Source: Clostridia bacterium (GTDB taxonomy: Bacteria; Bacillota; Clostridia; Oscillospirales; RGIG577). From it: 52,521 nt of DNA. The stretch covers positions 1 to 52,521 of the forward strand of contig JAFQZS010000028.1 of assembly GCA_017405765.1 (NCBI GenBank), written 5' to 3'. Position 1 is the stretch's first letter. Each line of letters starts with the position of its first letter. Of the stretch, positions 13,542 to 21,592 are shown piece by piece. Below the pieces are notes generated by a model. The model had not been told where the DNA came from and searched no databases. It worked only from the letters and a program-made list of their open reading frames with translations. Made by a program: the position numbers and the translations under genes.

Positions 13542-16517
13542 TTACTTAACAACTTCCTTGTTAGCGAAGATTGCGATGATCTCATCGTCGTCGCCATTGT
13601 AAGCGAGCGTTACAACCATACCTCTGGTGATGTTGCCAGCTGCATCGGTCGTTGCCTTCTGGAGGTCGCCGAGGCTGCCAAGCGTAGTACCAGCCTGGTT
13701 AGTCGTGTTCGGGTTGATTACGAATACGTTTGCGCCGCTTGCGAGCGAGAATACTTCGCCTACGCCTGCATCATATTCTGCGAATATGCCTGCAACTTCG
13801 CCTGCACTCCAGAGGTCTGCACCGCTGATCGGCTTAGCGGAAGCGTTTACGTTAGCGTTGGTGATCGGACGGAGGGTTACAGTCTTCTTAGCGCTGTCAA
13901 CCTTCTCTACAACGTATGCAGCGAGGTACTCGCTGTCAGCGTTGGTCTCGGTCGTCGTCATAGCTGCGGTGGTAAGAGCTCTCATGTTCTCGATGTTGCC
14001 GGAAGCGGTTACGTCGAACATGATCATGCCTGCCTTGCGGCCCATCTGAGTCGTCCAGTCGTCGGTCGTGAAGAGATCGTCGTCTGCTACGATGGTGTCG
14101 ATGTCACCTACACGGCTGGAAAGAACCGTTGCAGCGTCATTGCCGTAAGCGATAGTGTACTCATAGTGATCGCTGAATCTGTCAACGCTTCTGAGGTAAC
14201 CGATGATATCCTCAGTGTCGGAGGACGAGAAGTGACCCGTGGTGATAACGGTTACGAGTGCCTTAACGTCTTCGCCATCCTTCAGCTTGTAGCCTACTAC
14301 GTCAGCGCTGGTGCCGCTAACCTTCGGGAAGCTGCCGGTGAGAACTCTAACGGTTGCATTCGACGGAGTAGTACCGTTGATTGCAAATACGAGAGCGTTG
14401 TCCTGGATGTTGTACTTCTTGTTGAATACCTGAGTCTTCGTATTGAAGTAGGTCTTGTAATCGCCGGAAGTGTTAACGGTCTCACTGATGTTACCGTAAA
14501 CATTGAGCTCGGTGATCTGGTTTGCGCTGTTCATCTTGTACTCGCAAAGTGCATACGGCGTGCCGCTTGCTGCGGTAGCTGCTGCCAGCGATGCGGTCAG
14601 GTTAGCGTAGTTAAGCGGAACATTGTTAGCGGTTCTGGTCTCGCCATCGCCTGCAAAGTATTCCTTTAAGCCCTTCGTCTTGTTGCCCTTGATTACGAAG
14701 TCAACGTCGTTGCCCTTCTCGTCGAAGCCGTAAACGGTGAAGTTTGCGTTCGGACGATCCGGAACGGAAGACTCGATACCATAGAGAACGATGAAGTTGC
14801 CGGTGGACATGTCAGCGGATTCTGCGGATGCGATGATGCCGCCGAACTGCTTCGTGTACCACAGATCGAACTCGTCGCCTATTTCAGCGTTGATGGTCGT
14901 ACCGGAAACGAGATCCTTGTAGTAGGAACCGTTTGCAGACCAAGTTCTGAAGGTAGTGCCGTCGAATACATATCTGTCATGGTCGGAGATCTTTTCAACT
15001 TCGAGAGTTGCAAAGTCCATCTTCTGGAAGGTTGCGTAATCGGTATCGCCATAGAGACCTGCTTCGTCAAACTGCGGACCTGCTGCCATTGCCAGGTAGG
15101 TTGCAACAGAGGAAGCTGCGCCCTTGGATACAGCGCCGTCGGAGTAGTAGATTACCCAATCGTCTTCGCCTACATCCTCAAGACCATCGTTCCAAGCGTA
15201 TACCTTGCCGTTATCCGAACGATCAACGGAACCGAAGTTTTCAAGAGTGATAACGTCGCTGTTGATGCTGGAAACTTTGTCAAAGCCGTATACCATTCTG
15301 TGGATGATATCATATTTGCCGTTGTTGTCGGTATCGATGAAGGTCCAGCTTACGGGGAGCCATGCACGAATACCTACATACGTTGCAAGGTCAGCCTCGC
15401 TCTGTGCTATAACGGCTGCCGTTGCGGTGCTTCTGAAGTCGAGGTTGCCCCAAGCTTCGTTGTTCTCAACGAGGATAACCTGATCGTCAAGCTTTGCCTT
15501 GTAGTCTACGTCGTTAAGAGCGTAGGTTATCTGGTGCTTGGTCTGGTCGTCGCCGATAAGACCTCTGATAACGATATGGGGAAGAGTTGCGCTGGTGTTC
15601 TGCTTCTCGATTACAGCGTAGATCTTCTGGCCGGAAGCCGTTACCGGATCTTCCTTGAACCAGATCTTAACTTCCTTACCGAGGTAAGAGTTGTCAAGAG
15701 AGTAGTCGCCTACCCAAGTGTCGCCGTAATTGCCGTTGTAGTTGGTCCAGTCATTGCTAAGGTCGTCTGCATAGTCAAGTCTGATCTTGCCGTCGCCTGC
15801 AGTGCCGCTGCCAGTCCAGTCATAGCTCTCGATAGAGGAGATTATACCTTCCATGGTCTGGAGCTTTAATACGTTCTCAGCGATGGTGGGCTTCTTCGTG
15901 GTGTAGATGTTGTTAGCTATTCTCTTGTAGGTTGCGTCGAAGATAGCGTTGTAGGTCAGCTTTGCAACGGAGCCTCTCGGAGCGGGATCGTTTGCGCCGA
16001 GGTCTACGCCGTAGTTGATGCCTTCAACAGTTGCTTCTGCGATGTAGCCGTAGGGATAGCTGAGGTCCTTGCCGATGTCAAGACCAAGTGCTCTTGCAAG
16101 CATCGTTACATACTCAGCGTAGGTAACGGTCTGATCGGGCTTAAAGGTACCGTCCGGATAACCGTTAATTATGCCCATCTCGGTGCAGAAATTAACGTAA
16201 CCGCATGCCCAATGCTCTGCCGATACGTCGGAGAACTGGGTGCTGCCCTGGTAGTTCTGTGCTGCGGATTCTTTACCTGCTAAGGTTCTGAAGATAACCG
16301 CTGCAGCCTCGCCTCTGGTGATCGTGTTCTCCGGCTTGAAGGTACCGTCCGGATAACCGGTGATAACTTCGATGTCGGAGAGGAACTGTACTTCAGACGA
16401 ATATGCGTAAGTTGCGGGAACGTCGGTATACTTTGCAGCGCCGGCGCCTACAACACACATAGTCAATGCTAAAGCAAGCACTAACACGAGAGACAATGCT
16501 CTTTTGACATTTCTCAT
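13542..16517 (-). CDS. Large SLH-domain S-layer protein
   Basis: A 991-residue exported protein. A signal peptide (MRNVKRALSLVLVLALALTM, cleavage near AGAAKY) is followed by three SLH domains (about 29-79, 93-143, 153-200). Two carry the motif YPDGTFKP and TRGEAAAV/TYAEYV. SLH domains bind secondary cell-wall polymers. The remaining 780 residues are acidic, rich in Thr, Asp and Ser, with no enzymatic motif, as in S-layer proteins. High expression is supported by strongly biased codons, a strong promoter (16581-16609), a 5' hairpin and a long leader. It stands alone between two terminators. It is probably the main surface-layer protein. Confidence 0.88.
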   Translation of the reverse strand: MRNVKRALSLVLVLALALTMCVVGAGAAKYTDVPATYAYSSEVQFLSDIEVITGYPDGTFKPENTITRGEAAAVIFRTLAGKESAAQNYQGSTQFSDVSAEHWACGYVNFCTEMGIINGYPDGTFKPDQTVTYAEYVTMLARALGLDIGKDLSYPYGYIAEATVEGINYGVDLGANDPAPRGSVAKLTYNAIFDATYKRIANNIYTTKKPTIAENVLKLQTMEGIISSIESYDWTGSGTAGDGKIRLDYADDLSNDWTNYNGNYGDTWVGDYSLDNSYLGKEVKIWFKEDPVTASGQKIYAVIEKQNTSATLPHIVIRGLIGDDQTKHQITYALNDVDYKAKLDDQVILVENNEAWGNLDFRSTATAAVIAQSEADLATYVGIRAWLPVSWTFIDTDNNGKYDIIHRMVYGFDKVSSINSDVITLENFGSVDRSDNGKVYAWNDGLEDVGEDDWVIYYSDGAVSKGAASSVATYLAMAAGPQFDEAGLYGDTDYATFQKMDFATLEVEKISDHDRYVFDGTTFRTWSANGSYYKDLVSGTTINAEIGDEFDLWYTKQFGGIIASAESADMSTGNFIVLYGIESSVPDRPNANFTVYGFDEKGNDVDFVIKGNKTKGLKEYFAGDGETRTANNVPLNYANLTASLAAATAASGTPYALCEYKMNSANQITELNVYGNISETVNTSGDYKTYFNTKTQVFNKKYNIQDNALVFAINGTTPSNATVRVLTGSFPKVSGTSADVVGYKLKDGEDVKALVTVITTGHFSSSDTEDIIGYLRSVDRFSDHYEYTIAYGNDAATVLSSRVGDIDTIVADDDLFTTDDWTTQMGRKAGMIMFDVTASGNIENMRALTTAAMTTTETNADSEYLAAYVVEKVDSAKKTVTLRPITNANVNASAKPISGADLWSAGEVAGIFAEYDAGVGEVFSLASGANVFVINPNTTNQAGTTLGSLGDLQKATTDAAGNITRGMVVTLAYNGDDDEIIAIFANKEVVK

Positions 16518-16547
16518 ATGTCTTTCCTCCTATAAAAAATATTTTTT

Positions 16548-16576
16548 ATATGCAAAGTCAGAGACACTTTGCATAT
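16548..16576 (-). promoter_or_regulatory. 5' hairpin of the S-layer mRNA
   Basis: ATATGCAAAGT and ACTTTGCATAT form an 11-base perfect stem with a 7-base loop. With the promoter at 16581-16609, transcription should start near 16574, so the hairpin sits at the very 5' end. Such hairpins stabilise mRNA. AGGAGG lies between it and the ATG. Confidence 0.7.
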
Positions 16577-16580
16577 TAGT

Positions 16581-16609
16581 ATTATAATTATCGGATTTTT
16601 TTAAGTCAA
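16581..16609 (-). promoter_or_regulatory. S-layer gene promoter
   Basis: On the minus strand TTGACT (16604-16609) and TATAAT (16581-16586) are spaced 17 bases apart, 64 bases upstream of the start codon. A second TTGACA further up (about 16699-16704) has no good -10. Confidence 0.8.
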
Positions 16610-16692
16610 GAGAAGTTTGCGAAGTGTAACAATACTGTAATATTCAAAATATAACGCTTTGCCGCTGTAAAAAAACTTATTTTTCGCATATA

Positions 16693-16722
16693 TATTATGT
16701 CAACAAGTAGGTAGACATAATA
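16693..16722. promoter_or_regulatory. Inverted repeat upstream of the S-layer promoter
   Basis: TATTATGTC (16693-16701) and GACATAATA (16714-16722) form a 9-base inverted repeat with a 12-base spacer, about 85-115 bases above the -35. It could be an activator or repressor site. A run of A/T tracts follows upstream (16747-16790). Confidence 0.45.
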
Positions 16723-16822
16723 TGTTGTAAGAGATTTGTGTGCGCATTTTTTTAAAATTTTTTTAAAAATTTTTAAAAAAATGTGTTTTTAAAGCGTTTT
16801 TCGCCTCAAAAAAGCCGTTTTT

Positions 16823-16945
16823 TTAGAACCAAGGTTCTAATATTCCCTTTTCAATTATCCTTTTTCTTGCTTTTCCCTTTTCCATGCCTTCCCCCTGGGG
16901 GGAAGGTGTCACCGCAGGTGACGGATGAGGGGTTATTTTAGCTTT
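16823..16945. repeat. Dispersed repeat: palindrome plus GGGGAAGG/GACGGATGAGG block
   Basis: It starts with the palindrome TTAGAACCAAGGTTCTAA (16823-16840), followed by a C/T-rich stretch that recurs at 26337. Then comes TTCCCCCTGGGGGGAA and TGTCACCGCAGGTGACG, two strong hairpins ending in GATGAGGGG. The last part resembles intergenic repeats I know from gut Clostridia. The rest of the 16.5-17.06 kb gap holds the S-layer promoter region and otherwise nothing I recognise. Confidence 0.65.
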
Positions 16946-17036
16946 TCTTGATTTGCAAGCAAGAACAACGTTTCAAAAGCGGCGCTTTTGTAAAAGAACC
17001 GCCCGCCTTGGCTGTGCGTTTCTGTAATATAATATA

Positions 17037-17066
17037 GAAGAAAACCGCCCCGAGGCGGTTTTCTTC
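17037..17066 (-). terminator. Terminator overlapping the isomerase stop
   Basis: GAAGAAAACCGCC, loop CCGA, GGCGGTTTTCTTC. On the minus strand it begins at the stop codon of the isomerase gene and is U-rich only within the stem. Confidence 0.65.
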
Positions 17067-17877
17067 AAAGCTGGCGCATCAGATACGTCATATAATTCAT
17101 AAAATGCGCAAACACTATGCCCGGCTCGCTTAAGTCCGGCTGCCAGCGCTTGAGCCACTCGAACGAAATATACGAATCGTAGCCTGCGTTGTTCAGAATT
17201 CGCAGGCAGTCGAGTATCGGCACGTCGCCGTAGCCCATCATGCGGTATTTTACCTCGCCGTTCTCTATTGCCGAATCCTTCACATGAACGTATTTCACGA
17301 GGCCGCGCAGATTCTCTGCCGTATAGGCCGCGTTTTCCGAAAAAACGCGGAACGGATGATGTATGTCCCACAAGACAAAGGCGTTATCGCGGTCGATTTC
17401 ATTTATAAAATCGCGCATTACCCTTGAATCCGCAAGCGGACCGTTCGTCTCCATGAGCGGATACACGTTCTTGCCGCGCGCGTAATCCAACACCTCGCGG
17501 TACTGACGTATTAGAAGCTCCCGGTCCAACTCGCCCGATGGGAATATCGCATTTTCGCACAGAACGCGCACATATTCACAACCCACGCGCTCGGCAAAAT
17601 CTATATATGCCTTCGCCTCTTTCACAGACGCATAAGCTTTCTTTTTAAGCCCCAACTCCGCCTCGCTTGTAAGCATGGCTATGCTTATATGCGATCTTTT
17701 CAGCTTTTCAAGCGTTTCCTCAATATTTTTCGGCTTGAATGGTATAGCCTTCGGCGCGTACATCTCACGCTTTATGCCGCGTATCTCAATGCCGTCCATG
17801 CCGAGATCCTTCGCTGTTGCATAAATCTCGTCGAACGACCAGCCCGGACAGCCGAGTGTTGAAAACGATATTTTCAC
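17065..17877 (-). CDS. Sugar phosphate isomerase/epimerase (xylose-isomerase-like TIM barrel)
   Basis: A 270-residue TIM-barrel protein of the AP-endonuclease-2/xylose-isomerase-like family: ISFSTLGCPGWSFDEIYATA, DGIEIRG, VRVLCEN, LMETNGPLADS, VLWDIHHPFR, VKYVHVKDS, YISFEWLKRW. The metal-binding Glu, Asp, His and Glu positions of these barrels look present. Members isomerise or epimerise sugars or inositols; the substrate is not clear. I use a GTG start at 17877 with AAAGGAG upstream; an upstream in-frame ATG would overlap the preceding gene. It lies 19 bases after the acyl-CoA ligase stop and is probably co-transcribed with it. Confidence 0.8.
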   Translation of the reverse strand: MKISFSTLGCPGWSFDEIYATAKDLGMDGIEIRGIKREMYAPKAIPFKPKNIEETLEKLKRSHISIAMLTSEAELGLKKKAYASVKEAKAYIDFAERVGCEYVRVLCENAIFPSGELDRELLIRQYREVLDYARGKNVYPLMETNGPLADSRVMRDFINEIDRDNAFVLWDIHHPFRVFSENAAYTAENLRGLVKYVHVKDSAIENGEVKYRMMGYGDVPILDCLRILNNAGYDSYISFEWLKRWQPDLSEPGIVFAHFMNYMTYLMRQL

Positions 17878-17896
17878 GCTAATTATCTCCTTTCCT

Positions 17897-19582
17897 CTAT
17901 GCCGTATGATCATCGGCGCTTCCCGCAAGACCGAGCTGCTCCGCCGCCCAATCGCGCAGCTTGAATTTTTGTATCTTGCCGCTTGCAGTCATCGGAAAAT
18001 CATCCATGAACAGCACATGGCTCGGCGTTTTATGCTTCGCCATCGAACGCTTTACGAAATCCTTGACCTCGTCCTCGGTAAGCGTTTCGTCCTGCTTTAA
18101 GATTATGCAGGCGCATATCTCCTCGCCGTACTGCTCAGACGGCACTCCCACGACCTGAACGTCGCTTATTTTGGGATTTGTATAGAGAAAGTCCTCTATC
18201 TCCTTCGGATATATGTTCTCGCCTCCGCGTATTATCATATCTCGCAGGCGTCCCGTGATCCTATAATAGCCGTTTTCATCGACCGTTGCAAGGTCTCCCG
18301 TGTGGAGCCAGCCGTCCTTGTCTATCGCCTGCGCCGTGGCCTCCGGCATTTTGTAGTAGCCCTTCATAACGTGATAGCCTCTCGTCAAAAACTCTCCTAC
18401 CTCGCCGGGGCCAAGCTCTCTGCCCGTCTCGGGATCGACTATCTTCGTCTCGACGTTGTCGTATCTTTTGCCCACAGTCGTCACTCTAAGCTCTATTGGA
18501 TCGTCTACCGTCGTTTGAGTACAGCCGGGCGACGACTCTGTCTGGCCGTACACGCTCGTTATATGGCGCATATGCATCTTCTCAACGACGTCCCTCATTA
18601 CCTTTGGGGGGCATACGGAGCCGGCCATTATACCCGTACGCATATATTTGAACGTGTATTTATCAAAGTCGGGATGCTCAAGCATACCGATGAACATAGT
18701 GGGTACGCCGTGAACGGCGGTGCAGTTCTCGCTTTCTATCGCGTCCATTACCTTCTTCGGGCGGTAATAATCGACCGGCACCATCGAGGTCGCGTGAGTT
18801 ATCGACGCCATGACCGCAAGCACGAGGCCGAAGCAGTGAAAGAACGGTACGCAGATGCAGAGTTTGTCGTTCATCGTAAACCTCATCGCGTCGCCTATGG
18901 AGCGGCCGTTGTTTAAAATATTGTAATGCGTAAGCATTACGCCCTTCGGAAATCCCGTCGTACCGGAGGTGTACTGCATATTCGTCACATCGTGCGGCGA
19001 CAGCGCGGCCTTTGCGGCGCGAAGCTCCGCGTTCGATATTTTTTTCGCCATTGCGCTCAAGTCTTTGAAGTTATACATACCGGCGGGCGTTTCGTCTCCC
19101 ACGTATATAACGTGCCTAAGATACGGCAGACGGCGGCTTTTAAGCTCTCCCGGCTTCGATGAGGCAAGCTCCGGACAGATCTCGTTTATTATCTCAACAT
19201 AGTTTGAATCCTTGTAGCCGTCTATCATAACGAGCGCCTTCGTGTCGGACTGCCTCAAAAGATACTCGGCCTCAAAGACCTTGTACGCCGTATTCACAGT
19301 GACGAGCACCGCGCCTATCTTCGCCGTCGAAAAGAGCGTAAGCAGCCATTCGGGGTAGTTCGTGGCCCATATCGCAACGTGGTCGCCCTTTTTTATGCCT
19401 ATCGCCAAAAGCGCCTTAGCTATCCTGTCGCAGTCCTCGTTGAACTGCTTATACGTTCTGTCGTAATCGCGGTCGGTATATTTTACGGCCGGATGATCGG
19501 GATACTGCCTTGCCACCTCTGCCAAGTATTCGCCTACCGTCATATAGATCATTCCGTTTTTGTCATATCTGAAATGACTCAT
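17897..19582 (-). CDS. AMP-forming acyl-CoA synthetase
   Basis: A 561-residue adenylate-forming ligase that activates a carboxylic acid with ATP and loads it on CoA. Motifs: YTSGTTGFPKG (about 204-214), VYGQTESSPG, GWLHTGDLATVDENGYYRIT, GRLRDMIIRGGENIYPKEIE, and the C-terminal catalytic Lys in TASGKIQKFKLRD. It resembles the FadD/acetyl-CoA-synthetase-like group for medium or branched acids; the substrate is unknown. The ATG at 19580-19582 has GAGGAGGTG upstream. A perfect terminator hairpin lies only about 10 bases before that binding site, so expression probably depends on read-through or antitermination. Confidence 0.9.
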   Translation of the reverse strand: MSHFRYDKNGMIYMTVGEYLAEVARQYPDHPAVKYTDRDYDRTYKQFNEDCDRIAKALLAIGIKKGDHVAIWATNYPEWLLTLFSTAKIGAVLVTVNTAYKVFEAEYLLRQSDTKALVMIDGYKDSNYVEIINEICPELASSKPGELKSRRLPYLRHVIYVGDETPAGMYNFKDLSAMAKKISNAELRAAKAALSPHDVTNMQYTSGTTGFPKGVMLTHYNILNNGRSIGDAMRFTMNDKLCICVPFFHCFGLVLAVMASITHATSMVPVDYYRPKKVMDAIESENCTAVHGVPTMFIGMLEHPDFDKYTFKYMRTGIMAGSVCPPKVMRDVVEKMHMRHITSVYGQTESSPGCTQTTVDDPIELRVTTVGKRYDNVETKIVDPETGRELGPGEVGEFLTRGYHVMKGYYKMPEATAQAIDKDGWLHTGDLATVDENGYYRITGRLRDMIIRGGENIYPKEIEDFLYTNPKISDVQVVGVPSEQYGEEICACIILKQDETLTEDEVKDFVKRSMAKHKTPSHVLFMDDFPMTASGKIQKFKLRDWAAEQLGLAGSADDHTA

Positions 19583-19807
19583 AAAACACCTCCTCATATT
19601 TCGATAAAAAAGCTTTCGCCCAAAGGAGGCGAAAGCTTTTTTGACGCATTTCGATGACCGCCTGCCTTTGGCGCGACGCCGCGTCAAGCTGCGTCAGCGC
19701 AGCGGGCCGCACTTTGGGCTGCCCGAAACTCAAAGGTCAGACGTAAAAAAGTCTGTTTTCAGAGCGTTTATGCTCACCTTGTCATCGTCTTTCCTATTTT
19801 TAGTTCT
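19583..19807 (-). promoter_or_regulatory. Leader RNA with terminator ahead of the acyl-CoA synthetase
   Basis: The likely transcript starts near 19807. It contains a CAGAC/GTCTG hairpin, a GC-rich block with several GACGC/GCGTC complements, and then a 15-base perfect stem ending in a U run (19606-19642). Next come the ribosome-binding site and the ATG. On the minus strand the sequence CGCCAAAGG (19665-19673) is complementary to the CCTTTGG(G)CG of the terminator loop and arm, so a competing antiterminator can be drawn. It matches no riboswitch class I know. Attenuator or riboswitch function is inference. Confidence 0.5.
19606..19642 (-). terminator. Terminator hairpin directly before the acyl-CoA synthetase
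   Basis: AAAAAAGCTTTCGCC (19606-19620) and GGCGAAAGCTTTTTT (19628-19642) pair perfectly with a 7-base loop. The U run on the minus strand ends about 10 bases before the ribosome-binding site at 19587-19595. Confidence 0.88.
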
Positions 19808-19813
19808 GTATCT

Positions 19814-19841
19814 ATTTTATTTCAGTTCTCATTAAAGTCAA
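19814..19841 (-). promoter_or_regulatory. Promoter of the acyl-CoA synthetase leader
   Basis: On the minus strand TTGACT (19836-19841) and TAAAAT (19814-19819) are 16 bases apart, just after the trpB stop codon. Confidence 0.6.
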
Positions 19842-19863
19842 TCGACAAATTTTGCTTTTTGTC

Positions 19864-21237
19864 TTATTCTACCTTCGGCAGCTTTGCAACTGCGGCCGCG
19901 ATCTCCTCGTCGGTGGGGATATAGTCGCCCATTTCGCCGTCGTTGAACTTCTGATATGCAACGAGATCGAAGTAGCCCGTGCCGGTAAGACCGAACACGA
20001 TGGTCTTTTCCTCGCCCGTTTCCTTGCATCTTAAAGCCTCGTCCATAGCCGCCTTTATAGCGTGGCTGCTCTCCGGAGCAGGGAGTATGCCCTCGATGCG
20101 CGCGAACTTTTCCGCCGCTTCGAATACGGACGTCTGCTCAACCGAAACAGCCTCCATATAGCCGTCGTGATAAAGCTGGCTTAAAGTCGTGCTCATGCCG
20201 TGGAATCTCAGGCCGCCCGCATGGTTAGCCGACGGGATAAAGCTCGAACCGAGCGTGTACATCTTTGCGAGCGGGCAGATCATGCCGGTATCGCAGAAGT
20301 CGTAAGCGAACGTGCCGCGCGTGAAGCTGGGGCAGGACGCGGGCTCGACCGCTATGATGCGGTAATCGGCCTCGCCGCGGAGCTTCTCTCCCATGAACGG
20401 AGCGATAAGGCCGCCTAAGTTTGAGCCGCCGCCGGCACAGCCTATTATTATATCGGGCTTTATGTCGTATTTGTCAAGCGCCGCCTTCGTCTCAAGGCCT
20501 ATAACGGACTGATGGAGGAGCACCTGATTGAGTACGCTGCCGAGAACGTAGCGGTAGCCGGGGTTCTTTACTGCGACCTCAACGGCCTCGGATATGGCGC
20601 AGCCAAGGCTTCCGGTCGTGCCGGGATGCTCGGCAAGTATCTTTTTCCCGACCTCGGTCGTCTCCGACGGGGACGGCGTTACGCTTGCGCCGTAGGTACG
20701 CATTACCTCGCGTCTGAACGGCTTCTGCTCGTAGGATACCTTTACCATAAACACCTTGCAGTCAAGGTCAAAATATGCGCACGCCATAGAGAGAGCCGTG
20801 CCCCATTGACCTGCGCCCGTCTCGGTCGTCACGCCTTTTAAGCCCTGCTTTTTAGCGTAGTAAGCCTGAGCTATCGCAGAGTTGAGCTTATGGCTGCCGC
20901 TCGTGTTGTTGCCCTCGAACTTATAGTATATCTTCGCGGGCGTGCCGAGCTTTTCTTCAAGGCAGTAAGCGCGCACCAGCGGCGAGGGGCGGTACATCTT
21001 ATAGAAGTTTCTGATCTCTTCGGGGATCTTTATATACGGCGTCGTATCGTCAAGCTCCTGAGCCACGAGCTCCTCACAGAATATACCGCTCATTTCCTCT
21101 GCGGTAAGCGGCTTTAATGTTCCGGGGTTTAAAAGCGGCGCGGGCTTATTTTTCATATCGGCGCGCATATTGTACCACGAAGTCGGCATCTCCGATTCTT
21201 CAAGATAGATCTTATAAGGGATAGTTTTTTCCGACAT
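19864..21237 (-). CDS. trpB: Tryptophan synthase beta chain, TrpB2 type
   Basis: A 457-residue PLP enzyme making tryptophan from indole and serine. The PLP Lys is in NNTSGSHKLNSA (Lys117). ETGAGQWGTA, the phosphate loop CAGGGSNLGG and the C-terminal GLTGTGYFD are present. The long N-terminal extension (MPTSWYNMRADMKNKPAPLL) and length identify the TrpB2 branch, which often works without TrpA. No other trp gene is near, so it may rescue indole from the environment. A tryptophan T-box controls it. AAAGGAGACATG gives the start. Confidence 0.93.
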   Translation of the reverse strand: MSEKTIPYKIYLEESEMPTSWYNMRADMKNKPAPLLNPGTLKPLTAEEMSGIFCEELVAQELDDTTPYIKIPEEIRNFYKMYRPSPLVRAYCLEEKLGTPAKIYYKFEGNNTSGSHKLNSAIAQAYYAKKQGLKGVTTETGAGQWGTALSMACAYFDLDCKVFMVKVSYEQKPFRREVMRTYGASVTPSPSETTEVGKKILAEHPGTTGSLGCAISEAVEVAVKNPGYRYVLGSVLNQVLLHQSVIGLETKAALDKYDIKPDIIIGCAGGGSNLGGLIAPFMGEKLRGEADYRIIAVEPASCPSFTRGTFAYDFCDTGMICPLAKMYTLGSSFIPSANHAGGLRFHGMSTTLSQLYHDGYMEAVSVEQTSVFEAAEKFARIEGILPAPESSHAIKAAMDEALRCKETGEEKTIVFGLTGTGYFDLVAYQKFNDGEMGDYIPTDEEIAAAVAKLPKVE

Positions 21238-21279
21238 TTTTCATGTCTCCTTTCTATGAATAAATTATTTAATATATGC

Positions 21280-21557
21280 AAAAACAAAAAACCACATCAT
21301 CCCATTCATTGGGACGATGTGGTCGTGGTGCCACCCAATTTCAAGCCTAAAAAGGCTCCTCTAACAGATACGCGGACAAGCCGGTGATATCCTGCCCCTG
21401 TAACGCGAGGCGCGCGGCGCAGGCTACTTTAAAAAATTTCGCCTTTGCTTCTTCGGAAGTCCATTCACTTAGCTCCACGTACCCGCATCCCACCGCCGCA
21501 GGCTCTCTTGACCGCTTATACAAAGCTACTTCTCTTCGTCAACGAATTTCTGATATT
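21280..21557 (-). promoter_or_regulatory. Tryptophan-type T-box leader
   Basis: The leader of trpB carries the T-box sequence GGGTGGCACCACGAC (21324-21336 region), a following terminator (stem ACCACATCGTCCCA/TGGGATGATGTGGT, 21291-21322, then a U run), and an upstream AGAGAG/GGGATGCGGGTACG stem I region. The specifier loop reads AAGTGAATGGACTTCC, placing a TGG (Trp) codon at 21461-21463. Uncharged tRNA-Trp would bind and favour antitermination. This fits a Trp biosynthetic gene. The specifier call is by pattern, not by folding. Confidence 0.88.
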
Positions 21558-21563
21558 GAGGAT

Positions 21564-21592
21564 ATCATACGCCCGTGATCTTGATTTGTCAA
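21564..21592 (-). promoter_or_regulatory. Promoter of the T-box/trpB unit
   Basis: On the minus strand TTGACA (21587-21592), 17 bases, TATGAT (21564-21569). The TGA inside the -35 is the stop codon of the upstream patatin gene, so the two units abut exactly. Confidence 0.85.

Noticed and set aside
14166-15869. Long plus-strand frames opposite the S-layer gene
   Set aside because: They are shadows of the biased minus-strand codons, with no ribosome-binding sites and no recognisable domains.
19583-19687. Extended N-terminus of the acyl-CoA synthetase
   Set aside because: The upstream frame runs through the terminator hairpin and is basic and repetitive. The ATG at 19582 has a strong binding site and the family's normal start.
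21324-21463. T-box for an aminoacyl-tRNA synthetase
   Set aside because: The specifier TGG and the downstream gene both point to tryptophan synthesis; no synthetase gene follows.
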